Source of the DNA: CAZFQG01 sp964520785
Lineage (GTDB): Bacteria > Planctomycetota > Planctomycetia > Pirellulales > Thermoguttaceae
Direction of reading: 5' to 3'
NCBI GenBank assembly: GCA_964520785.1
Contig: CAZFQG010000160.1
Span: forward strand, 1-15,159
Length of the DNA stretch: 15,159 nucleotides
This document shows positions 1 through 5,386 of this stretch, in pieces (the first letter of the stretch is position 1; every line of letters begins with the position of its first letter). The translations under genes were made by a program, and so were the position numbers. The notes under the pieces were generated by a model that had not been told where the DNA came from, did no database searches, and saw nothing but the letters and a program-made list of their open reading frames with translations.

Positions 1-425
1 TAGTTGTCCACTTCCAACGTTCCGAGCGGTATCCGTTCCTTGGTGTGTGGTACGATCAACCCTCCTCGCGCGTCGTACACAACCCACCAATCGGCCGCTT
101 CGGGGTGTTCGTTGATGTACATGGGCAGTAGGGTCTGCGTGAAGTAGACGGACTTCAACGGCCGTCTCGTCTGCTCTTGGATCGCTGGTCTCGCGGCGTA
201 GAAAATCTGTCTGGCATGCGCGGGAAGCTTGCCGCCGGAGGATGCTTTCGTGTATGCCACCGGAATTATTTTCCAAGCGATGTCCTTCTGGAACACCCGA
301 TCCGAGTTCATGTACGCGGATCGGTTGTACCGGGCCCGCGATTCGCGTTCCTCTCGCTTCCGTGTCGCGGTCCACTTCTTCGTGACGCTTTGGGTAACGT
401 TCTTCAGGTCGCTCGTAAGACTCAT
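1..425 (-). CDS. Candidate topoisomerase VI A / Spo11-like subunit (3' end outside window)
   Basis: I translated this reading frame by hand from the ATG at 425-423. It stays open for 141 codons to the window edge, so the C-terminus is missing. The start overlaps the stop of the upstream GHKL gene as ATGA, which implies translational coupling and a joint function. The N-terminus (about 1-40) is basic and charged. Around residues 72-80 it reads RQIFYAARP, followed by a stretch containing YFTQTLLPMY (94-103) and DWWVVYDARG (112-121). In Topo VI-A and Spo11 the catalytic tyrosine sits in a winged-helix motif of the R-[DQ]-x-[YF]-Y type, so Tyr76 is a candidate nucleophile. The Toprim domain that would confirm this would lie beyond the left edge. 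The pairing with a Topo VI-B-like ATPase is the strongest argument; the sequence resemblance alone is short. It could instead be an unrelated DNA-binding partner. Confidence 0.5.
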   Translation of the reverse strand, partial: MSLTSDLKNVTQSVTKKWTATRKREERESRARYNRSAYMNSDRVFQKDIAWKIIPVAYTKASSGGKLPAHARQIFYAARPAIQEQTRRPLKSVYFTQTLLPMYINEHPEAADWWVVYDARGGLIVPHTKERIPLGTLEVDN

Positions 426-1942
426 TCTTCGTTCTCCATGGTATTGCGAATTATGATACTACTCTTGCCACGGTCGGCAAATTGAATGCGCGGGTGTGCC
501 AGGTGCAACGCGAACAGGATTGGTTCATGCGCTCCGGCCTTCAGTTCGGTCAGGTGTGCTTCCAGTCCTTCGCCCGTACTTCCAAAGGACCGGAATGGGT
601 TCTTGATCGCGGCGGACCAGTTGGCGCCCGCCAGAATCTCGCGCCGCTCGTCCGATTCCTCGCCTCGCCACGCAAAGGCGGATTCCAGGACGTAGGGCAA
701 CCCGTTGTCATCGCCAACCTTTTTCGAGTATTGGAATTGCTCGGGGTCGCACCCAGCCTCAGTGAATCGGGCGAGTAGGTGGTCTTTGCCGATGATGCCC
801 AGGCGTACCGGCTTCACCGGGCGGGTGTGCTTCTTCATCGCCTCTAATAGCTGGTCGACCAGTTCGTGACGGAATCCGTTCTCATCGGTCAGTACGGTGA
901 GTGGTTCGCGTTTAAGGAGCCGCACCTCGTCCAGGACGAGTTTCCGTTTCCGGCTGCCCGTTAAGCCGTCGAACTCCGCCACGAACGCCGCGACGGTGCG
1001 GCTAGAGCCGCGGTCTTGATCGGCGGCGATGTAGGCGCCTATCAGTCGCTCAAAGTGCTCTCGCTTGTACCAGTGCGGCGAGGTGGGATGATTCGGCTGC
1101 CACTTTCTCCAAGTGGGATCGGTGGCCTTCGCGGTCCACTTCGTCCCGAACCAATCGACCGATAGCGTCAGGTGCGGGTTGAACATCGCGAACCCCCGGA
1201 GCAAAGTATTCGTTTGTTCTTCCAGGGATCGGTGCCAAACATACCCACCGCCACCGACGGGGCAGATTTCGTCAAACGGCCAGACGATTTCGTCGTTGTG
1301 CTGCGTGCGCGGCCCCCATTCGAGTCTAATCAGGGTCCCGCTCTTTCGGTTCGACGGCGACGGCTCGCAGTGAACAACTGCCCTTCGAGTTACCGGGTCC
1401 ATTGCGCATCGGATGGATCGCCGCTCTCCGCATGAGTCGACGATCAACCTCCCTTTCTCGGAATCGACCGCGTAGGGCATGGCCGCCAATGTCTTCAAGG
1501 CGTTTCCCTGCGCGCCGCGGGTGGGGGAGACATAAGCTTCCCGACTGGATACCCGGATACTGAAATCCAGGACGGACTCGATGGTCGAATCAGGAAGCCC
1601 GGGCCCGTTGTCGATCACTGTAATCCCGGTCGCGTCCGCCACGACCTCGATCTCCGGCGCGATGCCCTCTTCCTCGGTGGCGTCCAGTGCGTTGTCGAGC
1701 AATTCCTTGAGAATGACGAGGGGCCATTCTTCGATGTCGTGCCCAACCTGCGCGACCAGCTCCCGCTTGCTGAAGAAATCCATCTCCCGCGAGGTGCGGA
1801 AAGTCTCACGTTTGAACGTCGGGTGGGGCCGATTTGTAAGATTCCGAGGTTTTGACGAGGCGGGATTAGCATGCTTTTTCGGTTGTGACGTGCCCTTGTT
1901 CCGCGCTTTCGGACCTTGCCCCTTGACAGCTTCCGGTGCCAT
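422..1942 (-). CDS. GHKL ATPase resembling topoisomerase VI subunit B
   Basis: This is a 506-aa protein. After a basic, probably disordered N-terminus (1-50) it has the Topo VI-B pattern: MDFFSKREL (54-62), the N-box ELLDNALDA (80-88) with Glu80 and Asn84 as expected for catalysis and Mg2+ binding, the G1 box DNGPGL (111-116), and a glycine lid RGAQGNALKTL (142-152). SGTLIRLEWG (201-210) fits the last strand motif of a GHKL fold. Family members bind ATP at a dimer interface and drive conformational change, in Topo VI to gate double-strand DNA passage. About 300 residues remain C-terminal, enough for a transducer-like domain that I cannot assign by eye. The start is supported by TAAGGAG nine bases before the ATG. 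The stop overlaps the next gene by four bases. It sits on an integrated element, so a plasmid or phage-type topoisomerase or a defence function is likelier than housekeeping. The GHKL assignment is firm; activity as a topoisomerase is inference. Confidence 0.85.
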   Translation of the reverse strand: MAPEAVKGQGPKARNKGTSQPKKHANPASSKPRNLTNRPHPTFKRETFRTSREMDFFSKRELVAQVGHDIEEWPLVILKELLDNALDATEEEGIAPEIEVVADATGITVIDNGPGLPDSTIESVLDFSIRVSSREAYVSPTRGAQGNALKTLAAMPYAVDSEKGRLIVDSCGERRSIRCAMDPVTRRAVVHCEPSPSNRKSGTLIRLEWGPRTQHNDEIVWPFDEICPVGGGGYVWHRSLEEQTNTLLRGFAMFNPHLTLSVDWFGTKWTAKATDPTWRKWQPNHPTSPHWYKREHFERLIGAYIAADQDRGSSRTVAAFVAEFDGLTGSRKRKLVLDEVRLLKREPLTVLTDENGFRHELVDQLLEAMKKHTRPVKPVRLGIIGKDHLLARFTEAGCDPEQFQYSKKVGDDNGLPYVLESAFAWRGEESDERREILAGANWSAAIKNPFRSFGSTGEGLEAHLTELKAGAHEPILFALHLAHPRIQFADRGKSSIIIRNTMENEE

Positions 1943-1986
1943 AATACGATACTCCTTATTCTGTAGTCTATGGTAAGAGCATCTGG

Positions 1987-2017
1987 GAAACCCGGCGCCC
2001 GCTTAGCGCCGGGTTTT
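1987..2017. terminator. Hairpin, possible bidirectional terminator
   Basis: The arms CCCGGCGC (1991-1998) and GCGCCGGG (2006-2013) pair perfectly around a 7-nt loop. Flanking A and T residues (AAA before, TTTTCTT after) extend the stem to 11 bp. It lies directly downstream of the DUF1580-like gene on the minus strand, where only three T residues follow the stem; the better T-tract is on the plus strand. If it ends transcription, the Topo VI-B-like gene needs its own promoter within the roughly 45 bases before its start. Confidence 0.6.
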
Positions 2018-2026
2018 CTTATGCGA

Positions 2027-2332
2027 TTAGATGCCCGCTTCCGCCAGCTCCTTTTCCGCCGCGCGGATCGCCGCTTCGCGCTGCCGGGGAGTGCGGATGG
2101 ATTCCACGGCGCGGGGGTTCTTCGCCAGAGTGCGGCGTTCAAAGAATCTTTGCAGGGCCTCGATGGAGGTCATTTTCACCCCGCCCATGAGAACCCATTC
2201 CAGAGGGTCTTTTTCGGCGGCTGCCCACCGGTGGATTGTTGCAACGTGGACCTTTTTGCCCCCGCGTCCCTTGGGGAGAGTGCGGGCGGCTTCCGCAAAA
2301 CTGATCCATCGTTCTACTGTAAAGTCACGCAT
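2027..2332 (-). CDS. DUF1580-like helix-turn-helix protein, candidate excisionase or regulator
   Basis: This is a 101-aa basic protein. An N-terminal helix-turn-helix-like part (about 5-37) contains VHVATIHRW (28-36), as in MerR/excisionase-type winged helices where a tryptophan follows the recognition helix. It is followed by GGVKMTSIEALQRFFER (50-66), a pattern I recognise from the planctomycete DUF1580 family. The C-terminus is a charged helix (67-100). Such small DNA-binding proteins often act as excision factors or repressors on integrated elements, and the position between the integrase and the cargo fits. No strong Shine-Dalgarno sequence precedes the ATG at 2332-2330. The upstream 119 bp hold inverted and direct repeats that could be its own operators. 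Family membership is from memory of the motif; the function is inferred. Confidence 0.7.
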   Translation of the reverse strand: MRDFTVERWISFAEAARTLPKGRGGKKVHVATIHRWAAAEKDPLEWVLMGGVKMTSIEALQRFFERRTLAKNPRAVESIRTPRQREAAIRAAEKELAEAGI

Positions 2333-2388
2333 TTCGGATAACTCGCGTTACTGGGTTGGTGTTTCAACCGTTTTGCGAATTATCCGAA
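2333..2388. promoter_or_regulatory. 9-bp inverted repeat flanking the DUF1580-like gene leader
   Basis: TTCGGATAA at 2333-2341, touching the start codon on its upstream side, is the exact reverse complement of TTATCCGAA at 2380-2388. The arms are 38 bp apart. Between them lies a small hairpin GGTTG/CAACC (2354-2358 and 2365-2369). This could be a pair of binding sites through which the small helix-turn-helix protein represses itself. No convincing -35/-10 pair was found between the arms. Confidence 0.4.
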
Positions 2389-2394
2389 TCAAAC

Positions 2395-2449
2395 TTGGGA
2401 TAGAGCCACCCCATGAAACATGGGATAGTTCATGGGATAGATGGGATAC
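2395..2449. repeat. Cluster of ATGGGATA-type direct repeats with a CCCATG-AAA-CATGGG palindrome
   Basis: Four copies of [AT]TGGGATA[GC] begin at 2395, 2420, 2432 and 2441, all in the same orientation, and two of them read CATGGGATAG exactly. The second copy is also the right arm of a perfect palindrome, CCCATG (2410-2415), AAA, CATGGG (2419-2424). The cluster lies between the 357-aa gene and the DUF1580-like gene. Excisionase or repressor binding sites and replication iterons both look like this; the sequence does not separate them. Confidence 0.5.
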
Positions 2450-2451
2450 TT

Positions 2452-3525
2452 TTAAGAATGTTTCCCGTTTTGGGCGCGTTTGCGGTCTGCAATCGCCCTG
2501 TCGATGCCCTCTCGGATTGTGTTGAGCGCTTTCGTTCGGCTCTTACTGCCGCGTCCGTCATCGGGAAGAGGGACGGCGTAATCTTCTCCGCCGGCCAGCT
2601 CGACACGATCTCCACGAGAAAGGCCGTTCCACCAAAGCAACACGGCAAGGAATGGTTGCTGCTTCTTTGCCGTTTTGAATTCCTCATACTTCTCTAGCCA
2701 AGCCTTATCGCGGTGGTAGGCGTTTTCGAGTCTCAATTCAGAAATCCCGAGTCTCTCTTGCTCCGCCTTGATCATCTCTTCCATTTCATCGTCGCTGAAT
2801 CGCTCAGCCGCTGCCGGGTCCGTCGCGTAGCTGGGGAGTCGCTGCCACTCCAGCCAAGCAAGTTTACATTCGTGCAAGAGGTGCCGCTGCATTGTCTTCG
2901 CGAAACCTGCTGGCCACTCAAAGCCGAGAATACCTTCGGCGACCTCATGGGACGCCAATACGTCGCGGGCGTGCTGTTCTAGTACGGATGGGGTGCTTGC
3001 GGTATCCCCTCGTTGCAAGGCGATGTGCCATTCGAATCCCTCCAATGTCAAACGGAGGTACGCTTCACTGAACATAAACAGCACCCAGTGGTGCCACGTT
3101 TCGTACCTATCTCTCTGTTGCAGAGACGGCATAAGGAACGCAAGAGACTTGTGGGTGGTGTTGTCCGATGACGCGGAACCCTGCTTTCGTACGGTAACGG
3201 TCTGCGGTTCCGCGGCCGACACATTCGCCAGGTACGGCTCGATTTGCGCCAACGACACGGCCGCCTCAATAACTGGATGATCGTCTTTCGGTAATGTCGT
3301 TGACACCCTGCACGAATTGAGCGCCAACTCGAATAATTCGTGGGCATCCCAGAAGTCACCGGAGTCCTCCAGGACGTACGTGGCGATTACTACAAGATGT
3401 TCCCACTTTTCAACCCCTTCACACATGGTCAATGCTGGTTCAATGATCTTCTTGGGCGCTCGTCGCCACCATACGGTTCTTCGCCAGTGTTCCGGCCATC
3501 TGCAAAATAAAGCAATGTCTGCCAT
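2452..3525 (-). CDS. Unrecognised 357-aa protein of the integrated element
   Basis: I do not recognise this family. The frame stays open further upstream, but the extra 116 codons are arginine/proline-rich and look non-coding. The start is placed at the ATG at 3525-3523 because AAAGGA lies nine bases before it. The protein begins MADIALFCRWPEHWRRTVWW and is rich in Trp and in acidic residues. It is predominantly helical: aromatic stretches (about residues 40-70 and 130-160), a charged helical segment with DDEMEEMIKAEQERLG in its C-terminal half, and a basic C-terminal tail (about 310-357). No signal peptide or membrane helix is seen, so it is probably cytoplasmic. Its place between integrase and regulator on the same strand suggests an element-specific replication, mobilisation or host-interaction role, but nothing in the sequence decides this. 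Confidence 0.7.
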   Translation of the reverse strand: MADIALFCRWPEHWRRTVWWRRAPKKIIEPALTMCEGVEKWEHLVVIATYVLEDSGDFWDAHELFELALNSCRVSTTLPKDDHPVIEAAVSLAQIEPYLANVSAAEPQTVTVRKQGSASSDNTTHKSLAFLMPSLQQRDRYETWHHWVLFMFSEAYLRLTLEGFEWHIALQRGDTASTPSVLEQHARDVLASHEVAEGILGFEWPAGFAKTMQRHLLHECKLAWLEWQRLPSYATDPAAAERFSDDEMEEMIKAEQERLGISELRLENAYHRDKAWLEKYEEFKTAKKQQPFLAVLLWWNGLSRGDRVELAGGEDYAVPLPDDGRGSKSRTKALNTIREGIDRAIADRKRAQNGKHS

Positions 3526-3628
3526 ATCTCTCCATCCTTTCTCGGGCTCCGGCCGCCGGGCGGGGCGATGAAGCTTCCCCACCCTGGCGGACGGAAACGG
3601 CCGGAGCGACCGGCCACCCGAAGTTTTT

Positions 3629-3637
3629 AGTGTACCA
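3629..3637 (-). promoter_or_regulatory. Possible extended -10 element for the 357-aa gene
   Basis: On the minus strand the sequence reads TGGTACACT, an extended -10 (TG-n-TACACT). No good -35 lies 17 bases upstream, which is tolerated for extended -10 promoters. The predicted leader would be about 95 nt. Weak evidence on its own; it is the best candidate in this gap. Confidence 0.35.
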
Positions 3638-3789
3638 TGCCCCGCTCTGAGTATCGACGTGCCCCAGGGCCGGGAAATGGCCCGATTCGGCCCGCGCCGC
3701 GATTCCCGATGTATTTGACCTATTCCGCTCGTCGCGGCCTTCTCGGGCGTCAAGAGTGCGTTTTTGAGGGAATTCCGACGACGAGAGTG

Positions 3790-3813
3790 CAGGGGCGCCC
3801 TGCCGCGCCCCTG
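3790..3813 (-). terminator. Hairpin downstream of integrase
   Basis: A perfect 9-bp GC-rich stem (3790-3798 with 3805-3813) closes a 6-nt loop about 23 bases past the integrase stop codon. There is no T-tract right after it on the minus strand, so it may be an incomplete intrinsic terminator or only an RNA-stabilising hairpin. Confidence 0.4.
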
Positions 3814-3835
3814 GGGCGTGCCGTTTGCTGAAGGT

Positions 3836-5020
3836 TCATCCCATTTCGCGGGCCACCTCGACGGCTCGGGCAAGATCGCGTTCGGCGTAGATTTGCGTGA
3901 CGTCGGCCGACTTGTGGCCGAGGGCGACTTGGGCGGCTTCGAGCCCGAATTGCTGGCGGATGGCCGTTGCCGCCGTGTGCCTCAACCGGTTGGGCGCCCA
4001 TCGCTCCACCCCCGCCTTTCCGCAAGCACGGTGAATCGCGCGGCGGTAGGTGATCGTGTTGTACCTTGCCCCCGGATGCCGCTTCGGCCGTCGCTTCCGC
4101 CGCCGGTCTCCCTGCTGCGAGGGCTGAACCTTCGATTTCCGCCGTCGGCGCTGATCGATTCGCCGGAGTTTCTCGCTCTCCGCCGGAGAGAAGCAGTAGG
4201 CCGTTTCGTCGCGATCCAGATACGGCGTGAGAATCCGTTGGGCGGTGGGACCGATCGGAACGACCCGTTCGCGGCCGTGGTGCTCCAACTTGTGCTCCGA
4301 GGGCCGATACAGCCACACGTCGCCGGTCCGGTCGAGGTCCATGGGACGAAGGACACAGACTTCCCCCGGCCGACAACCGGTCGCGCGTTGGAAACGGATC
4401 ATATCCCCGACAGTGGGGGGGACATGCTTCAAGGTGGCGCTGACAACTTCGTCGTCAACCGGACCCACCGGCTTTGCCTCTCTAACCGGCGTTCTTCCCC
4501 GCTTGAGGTCCTCGACGGCTTCCAGAGCGTGAAGGACGTTCGCGGGGACGAGTTCCTCCGCCACGCCCCAGCGAAACATCCGCCGGACGCGCTGAACGCG
4601 ACGGTTGACCGTGTACCGGCACCAACCCCGCGCGGCCATTCTCTCACGAACCGCCTTCAGCGCGATCGGGCCGAATTCCGTAACGGGGACATTGCCGTAG
4701 AGCCTCTTGACGACGGCGAGGGCGCGCTTGAACTCGCCCTGCTCCGAGGTCGGCTTGCCGTTCTTTCGATAGTAGCTCCGCACGTGACGCCAGAACGACC
4801 GGATCAACTCCACGACGGTTAAGGCGTCGGCTTCTTCTTCCTGCCCTCCAGCGTGAACGCGACCGGACAAGAGCCATTCGGCAATGAGACGTTCGTATCT
4901 CTGCTTGCTGTCGGCCGCGCCGTACTTGCCCAGGTAGTGATCTTTGCCGCCAATCGTGACGACGGCTTGACCGCTCGGCTTGTGTCTACGATACTTCGGG
5001 ATTTTCTTTGCTTTTTCCAT
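3836..5020 (-). CDS. Tyrosine recombinase / integrase
   Basis: This 394-aa site-specific recombinase would cut and rejoin the element and the tRNA-Pro attachment site. The N-terminus (1-60) is basic, with a beta-rich arm-type DNA-binding look (AVVTIGGKDHYLGKYG). A core-binding SAM-like domain spans about 67-180. In the catalytic domain I see Arg217 (GCRPGE), Lys244 (EHKLEHHGR), Arg347 in NRLRHT, His369 (LGHKSADVT) and the nucleophile Tyr378 (QIYAERD). The first His of the usual HxxR box is Asn344, which I believe is normal in this planctomycete subfamily. An arginine-rich insertion (about 284-315) interrupts the catalytic domain. It is the first element gene, starting 110 bp from the 3' end of tRNA-Pro, the typical layout after integration at a tRNA 3' end. 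AAAGGG lies 7 bases before the ATG. The family assignment is secure. Confidence 0.95.
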   Translation of the reverse strand: MEKAKKIPKYRRHKPSGQAVVTIGGKDHYLGKYGAADSKQRYERLIAEWLLSGRVHAGGQEEEADALTVVELIRSFWRHVRSYYRKNGKPTSEQGEFKRALAVVKRLYGNVPVTEFGPIALKAVRERMAARGWCRYTVNRRVQRVRRMFRWGVAEELVPANVLHALEAVEDLKRGRTPVREAKPVGPVDDEVVSATLKHVPPTVGDMIRFQRATGCRPGEVCVLRPMDLDRTGDVWLYRPSEHKLEHHGRERVVPIGPTAQRILTPYLDRDETAYCFSPAESEKLRRIDQRRRRKSKVQPSQQGDRRRKRRPKRHPGARYNTITYRRAIHRACGKAGVERWAPNRLRHTAATAIRQQFGLEAAQVALGHKSADVTQIYAERDLARAVEVAREMG

Positions 5021-5035
5021 TTACGGACCCTTTTT

Positions 5036-5048
5036 CGGTAGTCTACCG
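5036..5048. promoter_or_regulatory. Palindrome CGGTAG-T-CTACCG in the integrase leader
   Basis: A perfect 6-bp inverted repeat around a single T, flanked by T- and A-rich bases that nearly extend it. It lies 16 bp before the integrase start. It may be an operator, or a recombinase core or arm site. Confidence 0.45.
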
Positions 5049-5074
5049 GAAAACCTTGGAGGTTAGGGGCCGCA

Positions 5075-5091
5075 CTCCGGACCATCCGGAG
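5075..5091. promoter_or_regulatory. Palindrome CTCCGGA-CCA-TCCGGAG at the predicted integrase transcription start
   Basis: A perfect 7-bp inverted repeat with a 3-bp centre. It sits directly downstream of the candidate -10 at 5094-5099 on the minus strand, so it would overlap the transcription start, a classical operator position. Confidence 0.5.
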
Positions 5092-5093
5092 GT

Positions 5094-5123
5094 ATCGTAA
5101 GTGTCGATTCGGCAAGACGTTAA
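5094..5123 (-). promoter_or_regulatory. Candidate integrase promoter
   Basis: On the minus strand TTAACG (5123-5118) and TACGAT (5099-5094) are separated by 18 bases. The same -10 hexamer is used by the tRNA-Pro promoter. It would start transcription near 5087, within the palindrome at 5075-5091. It lies on the element side of the tRNA 3' end, so it would travel with the element. Confidence 0.45.
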
Positions 5124-5129
5124 GAAAGG

Positions 5130-5203
5130 TCGGGGCGAAAGGATTTGAACCTTCGACTTCCTGCTCCCAAAGCAGGCGCGCTGCCAGGCTGCGCCACGCC
5201 CCG
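5130..5203 (-). tRNA. tRNA-Pro (anticodon TGG)
   Basis: This 74-nt cloverleaf reads from CGGGGCG at 5203 to CGCCCCG plus discriminator A at 5130, giving a perfect 7-bp acceptor stem. The anticodon stem CCTGC/GCAGG holds the loop TTTGGGA, so the anticodon is TGG. The T-arm reads GAAGG-TTCAAAT-CCTTT with one wobble pair. CCA is not encoded. The 3' end faces the integrase, so the gene is the likely attachment site of the element; it remains intact after integration. Confidence 0.97.
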
Positions 5204-5227
5204 AACCGGACGAAGCTAGTGTTTCTT

Positions 5228-5256
5228 ATCGTACCGCAACCCGGAAGGAACCGCAA
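5228..5256 (-). promoter_or_regulatory. tRNA-Pro promoter
   Basis: TTGCGG (5256-5251) and TACGAT (5233-5228) on the minus strand are exactly 17 bases apart. The predicted start, near 5221, is about 18 bases before the mature tRNA 5' end. Confidence 0.6.
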
Positions 5257-5298
5257 GGGGCGATTTATGGCATAAAACCAGGTGAATGAACATCGGGC

Positions 5299-5330
5299 AA
5301 AAAAACATTGAAAAGACGTCACGAGGTCTT
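5299..5330 (-). terminator. Candidate terminator of the Rieske/cytochrome b operon
   Basis: On the minus strand a short stem AAGAC/GTCTT (5330-5326 with 5317-5313) is followed directly by TTTT and, 5 bases later, by seven T residues (5305-5299). It lies about 60 bases after the cytochrome stop codon. The stem is short, so confidence is moderate. Confidence 0.4.
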
Positions 5331-5386
5331 CCGCGACCAAGTCCGGGCGGGGCTATTGGCGGGATTTCAGTGGAGGCCAGGCCAAC

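Larger units (their letters stand above)
3526..3835. other. Gene-free 310 bp between integrase and the 357-aa gene
   Basis: No convincing coding sequence was found. The stretch holds a GC-rich hairpin just after the integrase stop (3790-3813), a possible extended -10 element on the minus strand (3629-3637), a small hairpin GGCCGG/CCGGCC (3599-3604 and 3610-3615) that would lie in the 5' leader of the 357-aa gene, and that gene's ribosome binding site (about 3535-3540). No copy of the tRNA-Pro 3' end was found here. Confidence 0.6.

Noticed and set aside
3555..3580. CGGGGCGATGAAG as a possible second attachment site
   Set aside because: It shares only about seven bases with the tRNA-Pro 3' end, less than expected for a functional att repeat.
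3526..3873. N-terminal extension of the 357-aa gene by 116 codons
   Set aside because: The extension is Arg/Pro-rich, overlaps the integrase 3' end and contains hairpins. A ribosome binding site and ATG at 3525 give a better start.
3764..4822. 352-codon open frame on the plus strand
   Set aside because: It is fully antisense to most of the integrase, whose catalytic residues are all in place. The plus-strand product shows no domain and looks like a GC-driven shadow frame.
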